From contig PYIU01000001.1 in assembly GCA_003415625.1 (NCBI GenBank), positions 5,456,746 through 5,520,745 on the forward strand: DNA of 64,000 bases, written 5' to 3'. This DNA comes from Aquanectria penicillioides. Its lineage: Eukaryota; Ascomycota; Sordariomycetes; Hypocreales; Nectriaceae. The notes beneath the pieces were generated by a model, which was given only the letters and a program-made list of their open reading frames with translations, was not told the origin of the DNA and did no database searches. The position numbers were made by a program, and so were the translations under genes. Below, piece by piece: positions 41,102-52,583 of the stretch (its first letter is position 1; every line of letters begins with the position of its first letter).

Positions 41102-43936
41102 ATGGCTGGTGATGAGGATATAGCAGACCTTTTTGCCGTCCCTGACTTGTGGCAGACCTCGAAATGGCTTGATCAAGCGGTTGAAGAGGACGCTTCCCGC
41201 CCATTCTTTGCGACTGGACTCAAAGGTGTGATATGTGTCCATTTCCAGTCTTTTGCTCCCCTGCTAAAGCTCCGAGATAAAGAAACCCTAGATTCCGATC
41301 TTTTACGGCTTGTACCAGTCGCAATCCAGCAAGATGGCTTCTTCAAACTCCCGGCCTTCGAGGCATCTGAGAAGGACACGTCCGAACCGAACGAGGTCCC
41401 CGATGATACCCAAAACCCAGCTGAGAGCACATCTGGAAACGCCCCTTTGCCCGACTTATGGATGAGCCTAGATGGAGCGTCCACAAAGGCTCCTGAACAC
41501 AAAACATGGGATATGTTTTTGAATCAAGCTTCTGGGTCACCTCAGTCGCCGTTGATCACCGAAGCCGGCCCTGGCGTCTATGATGCCATATTAAGCTGGT
41601 CCATCGACCCCCTTCAGCTGAAGAATTCCGATGTCCCCGTTGTTGAAGCAAAAACATATTTCTCGTCGTTACTCGCACTGGCCATTGGTCAAGAATCGGT
41701 CTTGTTCTCCCGGCAGGAAAAATGTCATTCTTTTACCTCCACTCTGGCAAAGATGCGTATATCAGGATACTCGAAGCATGTCCTCCAGGGCCTTGAAAAT
41801 CAGTGCCTCCGGTGCGGATCAATGTTTCTTCAATTAAGGTCCTTTGTTCAGTCTACTTATGCCCAGCGTTCCACGCGATGCGGTGTTGCTCTAGCTAGTG
41901 CGCTTGACCAGATCCTGAAGGACTCTCAACAGCATGTGGCAGTACACGGCCATAATCCACGATCACTCCTGGCCCTTCAGTCAACCATCAAGGGCTTGCT
42001 GGCTATTTTAGAGCCTTTTCAGAGGCTAGCCGCGAAGCTCCGCCGTGGATACTCAGATGAGCAGGTTCTTTCCATCGTGTTTCATGAAGCATACTCGGTG
42101 GATCATGGAGAGGAGCAGCTCCGTGAAATCATGCGAGAAGTGCTCAGGCGGGTTTCCCGGCCCTGGATCGAATTTCTTGAGGAGTGGATCGGTACTAGAC
42201 TGGAAGAAGGCATCCCCTTCTCAAAATCGAACGTTGGCGAAAGCAAAGGCTTCATCAAGGTGGAGATGGAAACATACATGGATGACTTTGGCCAACAAAT
42301 GGAAGACATTGACTTCCGTTTGAATGAGGCTAAGATACCTCATTTCATGCCCGATGATATCGCCAAGTCTATTTTTGAAACGGGAAAGAATCTTCGCTTC
42401 ATTAGAAGCTGCCATCCAGAACACCCATTGGCCAAAGCTGAACTTTTGACACAAGCCCAACCTCCAAAAGCCGACTGGCTCTACGATTGGGATGCTATTT
42501 TACAGCTGGAAACGAGAGTTTCGGAATATCGGGACAACCTATTGGGGGCGATTGAAAAGACCAGATCAGGTTCCCAAGCTTCTCCGCACATGCATGCCAA
42601 CCTTTCTTTGCAGCCCCAAACCGAACTGCAATTCTTCGGTGTGGATGGCTTAAAAATTGAGGAGCGATTACTGGCATCGATCAACTACTTTAATCAACCT
42701 CTTACAGATGCGACTGCTGAGGATTCACTGAGTCGAGTGGTTCGACAGCGATTATCTAGACATTACCAATCGCCTTCAAATGCGTCGCATTTTGCACCAC
42801 ATTGGTCATTACTTGCTGTGCTATCTTTCGGTGGTATCGCCTCTGCCCAAGCTCAGGTTATAAACCAAGAGAGCTTGCGGCTTTTGTTTAGCGAGCACGA
42901 CCTGCGAAGCCATTTAAAGATGCATCGTGATTTCCATCTTTTTGGAAACGGCATGTTTTCTAGTCGCCTTTCCCACGCTCTGTTCGATCCTGACCTAGAA
43001 ACTGCCGAGAGACAAGCTGGTGTTGCTCGTCAAGGAGGTGTAATGGGTCTTCGATTGGGCGGTCGAGACAGCTGGCCTCCTGCGAGTTCTGAGCTTCGAC
43101 TGGCTTTGATGGGTGTGCTGGCCGAAAGTTTCGGGTCTGAAAACGGCTTTACCAAGGAGAAGCTCAGCAGCATATCTAGGGATAAGTCTGAGCTACCTGG
43201 TGATCTAAGTTTTGCAGTTCGTGATTTATCCCAGGAAGAGATTGACAAATGCCTGAATCCGGATTCATTAGAGGCACTAGACTTTCTACGGTTATCATAC
43301 AAGGCGCCAACTGCTTTAGCACCTATCATTACTCCGATGATCCTAATGCAGTACGATCGCATTTTCAAGCTCCTGCTCCGAATCCTGCGCGTCCTTTACG
43401 TCTCCAACCAACTGTTTCGCGATATAAACACCAGAACAAGTTTGTGGGACGACCCGAACAATGCGTCATATCGGTTTTCCCGAGAGGCAAATCACTTTGT
43501 GTCTGGCATAACCTCGTACTTTTTGGATGCGGGAGTTGCTCTGCCATGGCAAGCATTTGAGGCAAAGTTGGATGCGATCCAGGCCGATTTGAACAATCCT
43601 GCTTCCAACGTTGCAGAGGGCAAAACAGTAAGTCCTGACAGACTTCGAGAGCTCCATTCTCTAGTCCTGGACAGAATTATGTTTGCCTTGTTTCTCAAGA
43701 AACGTCAGCAGCCAGTACTAAACCTCTTGGAGGAAATCTTCACAAGTGTTTTACAATATGCACAGTATTCCCGGGCACATGCTTTAGGCAAAGAAACGGA
43801 GAGTGCTGAGGCGCAAAATCCCGAGGTTCTCTATCGCAAATTTAAAAAGAACGTACAGATATTCATCACCGTCTGTCGAGGGCTCACAGAAAAGGTTCGG
43901 TCGGGTGGCAACCGAGGGAGGACGACTTGGGTTTGA
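41102..43936 (+). CDS. Gamma-tubulin complex component, Spc97/Spc98 family (GCP6-like)
   Basis: Single exon, 944 residues. GCP proteins assemble gamma-tubulin into the ring complex that nucleates microtubules at spindle pole bodies. The family blocks are present: ILSWSIDPLQLKN...TYFSSLL region, a GRIP1-like central part with FQRLAAKLRRGYSDEQVLSIVFHEA and SRPWIEFLEEWIGTRLEEG, then the C-terminal GRIP2 region (DRIFKLLLRILRVLYVSNQLFRD, SREANHFVSGITSYFLDAGV, RIMFALFLKKRQQPVLNLLEEIF). The insert between the halves fits the larger non-core members GCP4-6, and in filamentous ascomycetes the best guess is GCP6 (Alp16 type). Choosing between GCP5 and GCP6 needs alignment. The lack of introns and clean ends suggest the model is complete. 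Confidence 0.85.
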   Translation: MAGDEDIADLFAVPDLWQTSKWLDQAVEEDASRPFFATGLKGVICVHFQSFAPLLKLRDKETLDSDLLRLVPVAIQQDGFFKLPAFEASEKDTSEPNEVPDDTQNPAESTSGNAPLPDLWMSLDGASTKAPEHKTWDMFLNQASGSPQSPLITEAGPGVYDAILSWSIDPLQLKNSDVPVVEAKTYFSSLLALAIGQESVLFSRQEKCHSFTSTLAKMRISGYSKHVLQGLENQCLRCGSMFLQLRSFVQSTYAQRSTRCGVALASALDQILKDSQQHVAVHGHNPRSLLALQSTIKGLLAILEPFQRLAAKLRRGYSDEQVLSIVFHEAYSVDHGEEQLREIMREVLRRVSRPWIEFLEEWIGTRLEEGIPFSKSNVGESKGFIKVEMETYMDDFGQQMEDIDFRLNEAKIPHFMPDDIAKSIFETGKNLRFIRSCHPEHPLAKAELLTQAQPPKADWLYDWDAILQLETRVSEYRDNLLGAIEKTRSGSQASPHMHANLSLQPQTELQFFGVDGLKIEERLLASINYFNQPLTDATAEDSLSRVVRQRLSRHYQSPSNASHFAPHWSLLAVLSFGGIASAQAQVINQESLRLLFSEHDLRSHLKMHRDFHLFGNGMFSSRLSHALFDPDLETAERQAGVARQGGVMGLRLGGRDSWPPASSELRLALMGVLAESFGSENGFTKEKLSSISRDKSELPGDLSFAVRDLSQEEIDKCLNPDSLEALDFLRLSYKAPTALAPIITPMILMQYDRIFKLLLRILRVLYVSNQLFRDINTRTSLWDDPNNASYRFSREANHFVSGITSYFLDAGVALPWQAFEAKLDAIQADLNNPASNVAEGKTVSPDRLRELHSLVLDRIMFALFLKKRQQPVLNLLEEIFTSVLQYAQYSRAHALGKETESAEAQNPEVLYRKFKKNVQIFITVCRGLTEKVRSGGNRGRTTWV

Positions 43937-44279
43937 GGCAGGATGGCATCGGCGAGGATCATATGGTCGCACAGCTCCTTATGAAGCTGGATATGAATGA
44001 TTACTATTCTAAACACTAAGAGATAATCAAAGCATTACCAACAAAAAGAAAGAAGGAAAGAAAAAAGAAGATGGACTTCATTATGGTTTGTCTTTGATCA
44101 TTTTTAGTGATCTGCGAAATATTTTGGTGTTGGGCGATGCAGTGAGTGGCCCGTACCCCGCCATAGCAGATGCAGATGCGTTGGTGTGGACTGCCCCTCA
44201 TCGCGTCCCCACGCGCTTCATTCATCGTCATCAACAACACCGCTTGCAGTCACGGGTCGACGGTCCAGCAGCCAGCGTC
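43937..44279. other. Intergenic: GCP 3' flank / ASK1 promoter
   Basis: 343 bp between tandem genes. It has an A/G-rich stretch near 44040-44070. No regulatory site recognised. Confidence 0.45.
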
Positions 44280-45669
44280 ATGTCCCGACAAAGCGTTGCC
44301 CCGCGCAATCTCACGCTGACGGAGGAGCTGGAGCGTCTAGAGCAGTCCATAACGCTGACATTGCAAGGTAAGGTGCCGATCAGCTTGCATATTCATGCCT
44401 TGCGCTCACCACCATTCCAGAAATCGACCACAATTTTAGCAAGTCGCACCGAATCGTCACGACAAGCATTCTGCCTCTAGTCGAGCAATATGGGGAACAC
44501 TCCCGCGCTGTCTGGGAGGCATCAAAGGTAATATCTGCTGGCTAGGCAAAGCGATCGGGCCGCTAACAACCTTCTAGTTCTGGAAGCAATTCTTTGAAGC
44601 CTCGGCCAATGTATCCCTCTCCGGCTACGAGGAGCTAGCCAACGATGAAGAAACGATGACTGTGGAGGAGAGTACTGCGATTCGAGACGAGACGACGGTA
44701 GATTATACTGCTCAGCATGGCGAGGAGGATGCGACAGCCGCAACTAGCGCAGAGGAGTCAACCTACCACATGGACGAATCGCTACTTGACGATGCCGAAC
44801 TATCTGGCAGCACTCCTCGCCCACCTTCCACGACCAAGACAAGATTCTCGTACCTCGAATCGCCATATGAAGCCATGAAGCGGGAGATGCAAGACGAGGA
44901 ACAACACACAACCGTACTGGAGGACAACGACGACTCGACGGTACTGTTTACACAGCACACTGCAAGATTCCCCGAACTAGCCATGACCCCTGGGAAGATA
45001 CCAGACGATGAAACCATCCAACAGTCGATACAGCGCGGCAAGGATCCATTATTACATCGGGTTCTAGACAAGAACTACCGCATTCAGGCCACACCACATA
45101 AGCCGGCATTCCGCGTCTCCCCGCTGAAGAGCAACCAGCCCACGCAGAACCCCGCATGGCAAGATTCACCAATGTCATCACCTGAGATGGCGATTCCTAA
45201 GTTGCGCAGCGAGGCCTTTCGGTCACCCTTGAAGACCAAGGCCAGGGAGCGCCTGGCGGCCGCAACTCAAGGCCCCAGGACGCCCGGCGTCAGCGTCCAG
45301 ACCCCCGCCACTGCAAGAAAGACACGAGATGTGTTTGCTGATGAGAACACCATTACTAGCGAGAAACGGAAGAAGTATGAAATTGATTGGGACAGCGATG
45401 AAGATGATGACATCGACTTATATGCCGGCATGAGTCCGCCAAAGACGATTCAATTCGCCCTCCCCCGTCAAAGTTACTGCAGACCCCTGGTAAGTTCACA
45501 TGCTGAAATCTTGGGGGTTCATGAGACTAATGAATTTTTTCCAGCGCGTGAAGCGAGCCAGAGAATTGTAGGCAATATTCTCTTGGATGCAGGTGCCGAT
45601 CCGGACTCGTCAGAGTACAGTCCCAGCATGGTCAAAATGAATGAGGACATTCTCAATGACAGTTTTTAA
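44280..45669 (+). CDS. ASK1: DASH/Dam1 complex subunit Ask1 (apparent frameshift)
   Basis: Exons 44280-44367, 44421-44527, 44578-45489 and 45545-45669 (about 410 residues). Ask1 is part of the Dam1/DASH ring coupling kinetochores to microtubule plus ends; it is a Cdk1 substrate. The N-terminal DASH domain reads LTLTEELERLEQSITLTLQ, EIDHNFSKSHRIVTTSILPLVEQY and FWKQFFEASANVSL across three exons. The middle is acidic and Ser/Thr-rich with many SP/TP sites (ELAMTPGK, FRVSPLK, SPEMAI). The C-terminal block should read LPPSKLLQTP joined to AREASQRIVG; to do so the C5 run at 45462-45466 needs a sixth C, followed by splicing of intron 45490-45544 (GTAAGT, ACTAAT branch, TTTTTTCCAG). Unshifted and unspliced, the frame happens to stay open, so automatic gene models here will be wrong. 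Confidence 0.9.
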
Positions 45670-46187
45670 GAAAATTTTTATTAAACACTCGAGGAGGAAA
45701 CAGCCACTGGTCCGACACTGGGGGTTTTATTGTCAAACTACCAGAAGATACCCTAAGAATTTGTCGTCTCCCCTTCCCAAGACTTCTCTTTCTAGTTGAT
45801 GTGCGACCATCAGATGTCCAAACTCGAATCTTTCGGACCTAAGAAGTTTCGTTGCTTGCAAAGAAGCAATTTTTTTTTTCGCAAGAGGAATCAACAATTT
45901 CTCACTCGGCCGCATTACATATGAAACCCATTTTCCATCACCTGTATCGATGGCGTATCTCAACACTCATCTAGACCTCTCACAAAAAGAAAATCTCCCT
46001 CAAGGGCACTGCTCCTCACCTAGTGGTGGGATCGGCCCGTATTACAAATCCTCATCGTGACGCCGTTTCAGTGCAGCCGTTTTTTTACCCCAACCTCAAC
46101 TTAAAAACGAGATGGAGTTGCTGGTGACCAGGCGGCTGGGAACTAAAAGTTACAACCAAAGTCAGGACGGCTGTCGAATGTTGACGT
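45670..46187. other. Convergent 3' intergenic region (ASK1 / small protein)
   Basis: 3' flanks of both genes, including a T-run at about 45871-45880. Nothing else distinctive. Confidence 0.5.
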
Positions 46188-46520
46188 TTACATGGAAAAG
46201 CGAACCTGTGACTTCAAGGCCTGGTCCTGGAGTTTCTTGTGGTCCACGGTGGGAGCCGGCTTGGTGTCCTTACCCTTGCCCTTGAGCAAAGCCGAAGTGG
46301 AGGAGAAGGATGCGACGGAGGCTGTCTCGGGGTCGCCAGCCTGGGCGGAGGAGCTTTGCTCCTGGCGAGAAGAGTAGAGGATGCCCTTGAGCATGTTGCT
46401 CACTTGTCTCTTGTTGGAGGGAGCTAGGGGATGATGTCAGCACTAATAGAGAGTTGTCGAGGTTGTCATTTTAGACTTACAGCTAGAGTTGGCAGTGGAG
46501 ATACCGGGGAGACCAGACAT
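46188..46520 (-). CDS. Small hydrophilic protein of unknown function, 91 residues
   Basis: Exons on the minus strand: 46520-46481 and 46423-46188. The intron 46480-46424 has a perfect GTAAGT donor, a GTGCTGAC branch site and a CCTAG acceptor. The protein starts MSGLPGISTANSSS, has one likely helix NKRQVSNMLKGILYSSRQE, then a Ser/Ala-rich stretch with LLKGKGKDTKP and a C-terminal KKLQDQALKSQVRF helix. No signal peptide, no membrane span, no Cys. The leader is long, A/C-rich and preceded by a TATA box about 204 bp from the ATG, as in strongly induced fungal genes (stress or sporulation). I do not recognise the family; the induced-gene idea rests on promoter style only. Confidence 0.72.
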
Positions 46521-46723
46521 GTTGGAGGTGAAGTTGTGGGTGACTTGGTTGTTGGATTGGTGAGTTATTGTGAAAAAGAGGCTTTCGTAGACAGTGGATT
46601 GCTTCGAATGAGAAGAGCTTGAAGACAAGGCTGCGAAAGCTTGAGTGCAATTGATGAATCTTGTAGAAGACTGTTGTTGTGCTGCCTGATATCAAGTCCT
46701 TACATCGGTTCCAAGCTCGTCTC

Positions 46724-46729
46724 TTTATA
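46724..46729 (-). promoter_or_regulatory. TATA box of the small-protein gene
   Basis: TATAAA on the minus strand in the context CTATAAAGAG, about 204 bp upstream of the ATG at 46520. Confidence 0.5.
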
Positions 46730-48891
46730 GTTGATGCCTGGAATCAGGGGCTCGCGCAGATTGAGTTGTGACAGAGGTCAGGCAACCAAACGCAACCCGG
46801 TCCAGACCCAAGATGCTCCTTGCAACCATCGTGTTGTGTAGCATCATGTCTAGCCACCAGCGACGCTTGCGTGAGTCATGACGCAAAGCCTCATCCTACG
46901 ACTTAGACCAGCCTTGCACGGCGACCAAGGGTAAGCAAATTGCCGAATAAGGAAAGATAGGTGTGTGAGCAGGTACGTGTTGGGCTGACGAAAACTCTAC
47001 AGGTGCTGTCAGCAAGACACGCAAATTCGCCCAGCCCGGAATCAAAAGTGTGCGACCTTGAACGATGGGCTGCTGGGCAAAGTAAGAGACGCGGCGAAGG
47101 AAGAAAAAAAAAATTGGAGAAATTGACCGGGGTAGTGGAATAGGTAATACACATCAAGATTTTCCCCATGCAGCACAGCCTGGGTGTTCCAAGTGAGGTG
47201 CTCACCATTCGGTTGTGATCCGCCCGCTCAGCCCGGAATGACAACCGCCCGGTTGACTCACACAAGAGCTTGTGGAGTGTGGAGAAGGTTGAAGCGGCGC
47301 TTTCAAACTAGGTTAGAGAGTTAGGAAATCTGCGGGAGAGATGCCATATCACGGGTATAGCGGCCGGAGTTGACCAGGAGTGCCGAATCCGAAAAGCGGC
47401 ATGATTATTTCAGCCAGGAGCCTAGCTGTCGTGGCTGTCCACGACAACCTCTACGTCAGATGGGCACCTTGGTAAGCTGTGCATCCAGAGATGAAGATCA
47501 AGGTTGACGTTTTGGCGGGCGGGGTTGTGTAGTTGAATCTGGCAATTACGCTCTTTGGCAATGGAAGATGGATGATGAAAGGTTCGGCCAGCCTGGAATG
47601 GCCCCTCATCGCCTCGGATGCCCTACAAGGATGAAGCAACCCACCCCATGTCCGCCAAAAACGAGTCACGCCTGATTCCGCCTTTTTGGAAACGTCTGTG
47701 CTGTGCTTCGCGATGGTTGTAGTGCAGCGAGGGCGGTGTTGATGTTCATTGCTCAATCCCAATCATGACGCGACACAGCCAACCGTCGGGGGCTGTGACA
47801 GGTGAGTGAACGGCCTTAATCGTGCCGTTCGCTCCGTGACAGTGACAGTTCAGTCCCGAACAAACAATACCAAGCTTTGAACCAAGTGTTTGGGTGTGCC
47901 GCAGGCGCCAATGGTTCGCAAAAGCACGCTCTCAAGAGTGAAGCTTATCAATTGACTTACACCCACGCACGACGTTCGGCAATAGACGCGAATGCAGTTG
48001 ACGGCACGGCTTCGCACTTGCGACGTAATTCAACCCGTCTCGCGAATATTCGGTCAGTGAACGACGAAAACCTCGCGTCCATGTATTCTGGTGTACGTCA
48101 CCCTGGCGAGCAACTCGCATGTGCATGTGTGTAGGTATGAGTCTCTCGGCATGCGGCCGAGTTGACGTCTAGCTAGAAGAGGAAGCTGGCTAAGCCGCCC
48201 GCGTGGCTTGGGGGAATCTGTCAGGCTCGCTGCGGAGAAGACTCGGCCCCGTTGGGGCTCCCCGCGGAATTTAAAGATAAAGTGGCCCAATAACGCCCTT
48301 GCTGGTAGCTAAAACCTTGATGCATCGCCCGGGCAGTTACTCATATGTCCTTCTCGTGGAATGTTATTTAGATGATTTGGACAAGGGTCTTGTGTGTTTT
48401 TTGCGAACAAGCCCTACGTTAAAGATGGCGGTCAAACTTGGCATCTGATACATTCATTGAGCGTCATGGGTGGGATCAGAGGATGCGGAAAATCCTGACT
48501 TCTTATGAGAGAATAGTTTTCTTTATACAATGACATAGCAATGCAACAATATGGTGAACTTTGCTAAGAACAGGCAGTTTCCGTGCCTTTTTTTCTCCAA
48601 TGTGAGCTGGGAAGACAAGTAACGAGTAATCTATCGCCAGCCCAGCTGCATCTCAGAGGTAGAAAGTATAAGAGACATGCTTCCAACTCAAAAATGATCA
48701 CTTTTCCAGTTGGATTTATTTGGGGCGATGGCGCGTTTTTTGATATCTCTCTTTTTTATTCATGCTCTTTTTTTCATGCCCTTTTTTTTTTTCTATCGTA
48801 GTTGAGACACAGCCAAAGCTGAGAATACAAGACGCCTCGTCTCATGAGCAGAGCCATGCAGCCTTTCCAAACCTGGCATAGCGCCCCGCTC

Positions 48892-48903
48892 CTTATCGAT
48901 AAG
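48892..48903. promoter_or_regulatory. Palindrome CTTATCGATAAG upstream of BMS1
   Basis: Perfect 12-bp palindrome containing TATCGATA, about 95 bp before the BMS1 ATG and followed within 10 bp by GAAATTTTTTG, which resembles the RRPE element of ribosome-biogenesis promoters in yeasts. Function inferred from position and likeness only. Confidence 0.4.
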
Positions 48904-48997
48904 ACGCCATGAAATTTTTTGAATGTCCCAGTACACCAAACTTTCGGACGCTCGCTGCTGGAGTTGGTCTTGCAGATGCTCGTGACGACGCGCAACC

Positions 48998-51088
48998 ATG
49001 GAGGAGCAACTGCACAAGCCGCACCGCAAGTCCAAGAACGACAAGAAGGAGAAGAAGCAGCATACTGGGGGTGAGTGTACCTCTATCTCCCGCGCCTCTC
49101 TCATGGGACGCAATGCTGATAAGAACCAGAACGCAATCCCAAGGCCTTCGCCTTCGCCAACCCAGGAAAGCTCAACCGACAAGCAGCACGATCGCAAGAT
49201 GTACGACGGCCTCCCATTTACTCCTGCTGCTCATTTTCTATACTGACAACCGCCACACTCAGGTTCGTGAAAAGCGACTCCATGTTCCCCTCGTCGATCG
49301 ACTGCCCGAGGAGGCCCCTCCTCGTCTCGTCACCATCGTTGGTCCTCCCGGCGTAGGCAAGACGACCCTGCTCAAATCCCTCATCCGACGATATGCCAAA
49401 GAGACCATCTCTGACCCCCAGGGCCCCATTACCGTGGTCACCTCCAAAAAGCAGCGTCTGACCTTTGTCGAATGCCCCAACGAGCTGGAGGCAATGGTGG
49501 ACATTGCCAAGGTGGCTGATATTGTTCTCCTGATGATTGACGGAAACTATGGCTTTGAGATGGAGACGATGGAGTTTTTAAACATCCTCGCCGCGACCGG
49601 CATGCCGGGTAACGTCTTTGGTATTCTGACCCATCTGGACCTCTTCCGAAAGCCCCAGGCCCTCAAGGACGCCAAGAAGCGATTGAAGCGCAGACTGTGG
49701 ACCGAGCTGTACCAGGGCGCACATCTTTTCTACCTTTCTGGCGTCATCAATGGCCGATATCCGGATCGCGAAGTTCACAACCTCTCGCGTTTCCTCTCAG
49801 TCATGAAGAACCCGCGACCGCTTATCTGGCGCAACTCTCACCCTTACTCCATCATCGACAGCTTCCGAGATATTACTCATCCCACCAAGATTGAAGAAGA
49901 TCCCACGTGTGACCGATCCGTCGTTCTCTCAGGATACCTACGAGGCACGAACTTTGCTTCACAAGGACAGCGGGTTCACGTTCCCGGCTTGGGTGATTTT
50001 ACGGTCTCAAGCATGGAGGTCCTTCCAGACCCGTGCCCAACCCCAGCTATGGAGCAAGCGATGGCCAAGATCACAGGAAAGACGGGACGTCGAAGGCTTG
50101 ATGAGAAGGAGAAGAAATTGCACGCGCCCATGTCCGATCGCAGTGGTTTGAAAATCGACGGTGACGCCATCTGGATTACACGTGAAAAGGGATTCAACTT
50201 CGACAAAGACGACGAAGATGTTGAGCGTGGCGAGGGCGAGGAGATGATTGTTGGTCTTCAGGCCGAACGAAGGCTCCTAGGTCAGACAGACGGCGGTGTC
50301 CAACTTTTCAGGGGTGGTGAGCAAATCAAGGAAGTGGCTGAAGAAGAGGACACCGGAAGAAAAACGCACCGCAAGGCCCGGTTTGCGGAGCGGGAAGAAG
50401 ATGGCGAGAGTGGTGAAGATGATGAAGGATTCGTCAGTGGAAGCGATGAGGGTGATTCCGATGCCGAGGTCGAGTTCAACGAGGGCAAGCTTGGCAAGAT
50501 GTTCCAGAAGGATGCCGACAAGGATGGTAATGAGGATGACGTCGCCTTCGCCGACAGTGACTCAGATCTCGGATCCATGTCCGAGCCAGACGACATGGAT
50601 GACGACGAAGAATATGATTCTGATGAGGAGGCTGCCGCGTTGAGATGGAAGGATGACCTCTCTGGAAAGGCTCTAAAGCTTCACGGCAAGAGGCGCTCAT
50701 ATCATACCGGCGACCTAGCAAGGTTTATGTACGACAACTCCATGAGCCCTGACGATGCGCTAAAGCGATGGAAGGGTGACGAGGAGGAGGAGGAGAACAT
50801 TGAAGACGACTCGGATGATGAGGAGTTCTTCAAAAAGTCAAAGCTGGAGAAGGAAGATGCTGCTGAGGACAGGTCGATACCCCTCTACGACTACGAGGAT
50901 CTCGCCGCAAAGTGGGCCGAGCAAGGAAACGTGGAGGCCCTGCGCCGAAGATTCACCACTGGTGGCTTTTCCAGGGGTGATGGTGACGACGAGGGCGATG
51001 AGGACGATGACATGGATGGTGAGGGCTTTGATGACAGCGAAGGAGATGGCGAATTCGAGGATCTCGAAGCCGAGGGTGATGCAGGGGA

Positions 51089-51121
<33 letters not shown>

Positions 51122-52583
51122 AGGCGAGGAAGCACCGCCGCAAACCGCTGAAGAGATCGCGGACGAGCGAGAGAGGAATGCGAAGCGCAAGGAGGAGCTA
51201 AGACAAAGATTCGAGGAGGAAGATCGAGATGGTTTCCTCAACGACAAGGCCAACGCCCGACGAGACGGCGGCGACGTCCAAGAGTTTGGTGAAGATCAGT
51301 GGTATGAGGCCCAGAAGGCCGTAATCCAAAAGCAGCTGGACATCAACAAGGAGGAATTTGAGAACCTAGACGAGCGCCAGCGTGCCGCCGTTGAGGGCTA
51401 CCGCGCCGGCAAGTATGCCAAGGTGGTTCTCGAGGGCGTGCCCGCTGAGTTTGTCACCAAGTTCAACGCGAGGTTGCCCGTCGTCATCGGCGGATTGTCA
51501 CCAACTGAGGACCGCTTCGGCTACCTCCAAGTGCGTATCAAGCGTCACCGATGGCACAAGCGCATCCTAAAGACGAACGATCCGCTCATCTTCTCCCTCG
51601 GCTGGCGCCGCTTCCAGACGCTGCCCATCTACAGCACAACCGACTCGCGAACGCGAAACCGCATGCTCAAGTACACCCCTGAGCACATGCACTGCTTCGG
51701 TACCATCTACGGACCCCTCATCGCCCCCAACACTGGCTTCGTCTGCTTCAACTCGTTCTCCCCAAGCAACCCCGGCTTCCGAATCGCTGGCAGCGGCACC
51801 ATCCTGAGCGTCGACGAGTCGACCGAGATTGTCAAGAAGCTCAAGCTTACGGGTACCCCCGCCAAGATCTACAAGAACACTGCCTTTATCAAGGACATGT
51901 TCAACTCGTCACTCGAGATTGCCAAGTTCGAGGGTGCTTCTATCAAGACCGTCTCAGGTATCCGCGGCCAAATCAAGCGTGCCCTGTCCAAGCCCGAGGG
52001 CCACTTCCGTGCCACCTTCGAGGACAAGATCCTGCTCAGCGACATTGTCTTCCTGCGCGCATGGTACCCAATCAAGCCGCACCGCTTCTACAACCCCGTC
52101 ACCAACCTCATCGGCTGGCAGCCCATGCGCCTCACGGGCGAGGTCCGTCGCGACCAGGGCGTCGCCACGCCCCAGCTCAAGAACAGCCAGTATCGCAAGA
52201 TCGAGCGTCAGACCCGTCACTTCAACCCGCTTCGCGTGCCCCGCGCCCTCGCCGCAGACCTGCCCTTCCGCTCCCAGATCGTCGAGACCAAGAAGCAGAA
52301 GAAGGAGACGTACATGCAGAAGCGCGCCGTCGTCCTGGCCCCTGGCTCCGAAGAGAAGAAGGCCCGCGCCCTCATGCAGCAGCTCCTCACCATCCGCAAC
52401 GACGCCGCCGCCAAGCGCCGCGTCAAGAAGGAGGAGAACCGCGCCGCGTTCCGCAAGAAGCTCGCCGACAACGAGGAGAAGAAGGAGGCCCGCGAGAAGC
52501 GCGAGACCAAGGAGTTCTGGCGCAAGAACGGCCGTAAGCGAAGCGCCGGCGAGGATGGCGGTGGTGGCAAGCGCCGCAAGTAG
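48998..52583 (+). CDS. BMS1: Bms1, GTPase for small-subunit ribosome biogenesis
   Basis: Exons 48998-49070, 49130-49200 and 49263-52583 (1154 residues). Bms1 is an essential nucleolar GTPase of the SSU processome that recruits Rcl1 and acts in 40S pre-rRNA cleavage. It has a Lys-rich N-terminus (HKPHRKSKNDKKEKKQ), NPKAFAFANPGKLNRQAARSQD, then the G domain with GPPGVGKTTL (P-loop, Lys81) and LVDRLPEEAPPRLVTIVG ahead of it, GILTHLDLFR, and YPDREVHNLSRFLSVMKNPRP. The central region is acidic with a Gly-Glu repeat (about 51090-51130). The C-terminal domain has FGYLQVRIKRHRWHKRILK, PLIFSLGWRRFQTLPIY and the Rcl1/AARP2CN-linked FRATFEDKILLSDIVFLR block, ending in a Lys/Arg-rich tail. The ATG at 48998 sits in an ACCATGG context. 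Confidence 0.97.

Larger units (their letters stand above)
46521..48997. other. 2.5-kb divergent intergenic region (small protein / BMS1)
   Basis: Leader and TATA box of the small-protein gene on the left; BMS1 promoter on the right with a 12-bp palindrome (48892-48903) and an A/T-rich GAAATTTTTT element close to the start. In between, open frames of 60-100 codons exist (for example 47451-47762 minus) without any support. Confidence 0.4.

Noticed and set aside
47451..47762. 103-codon minus-strand frame between the small gene and BMS1
   Set aside because: No domain, no supporting signals.
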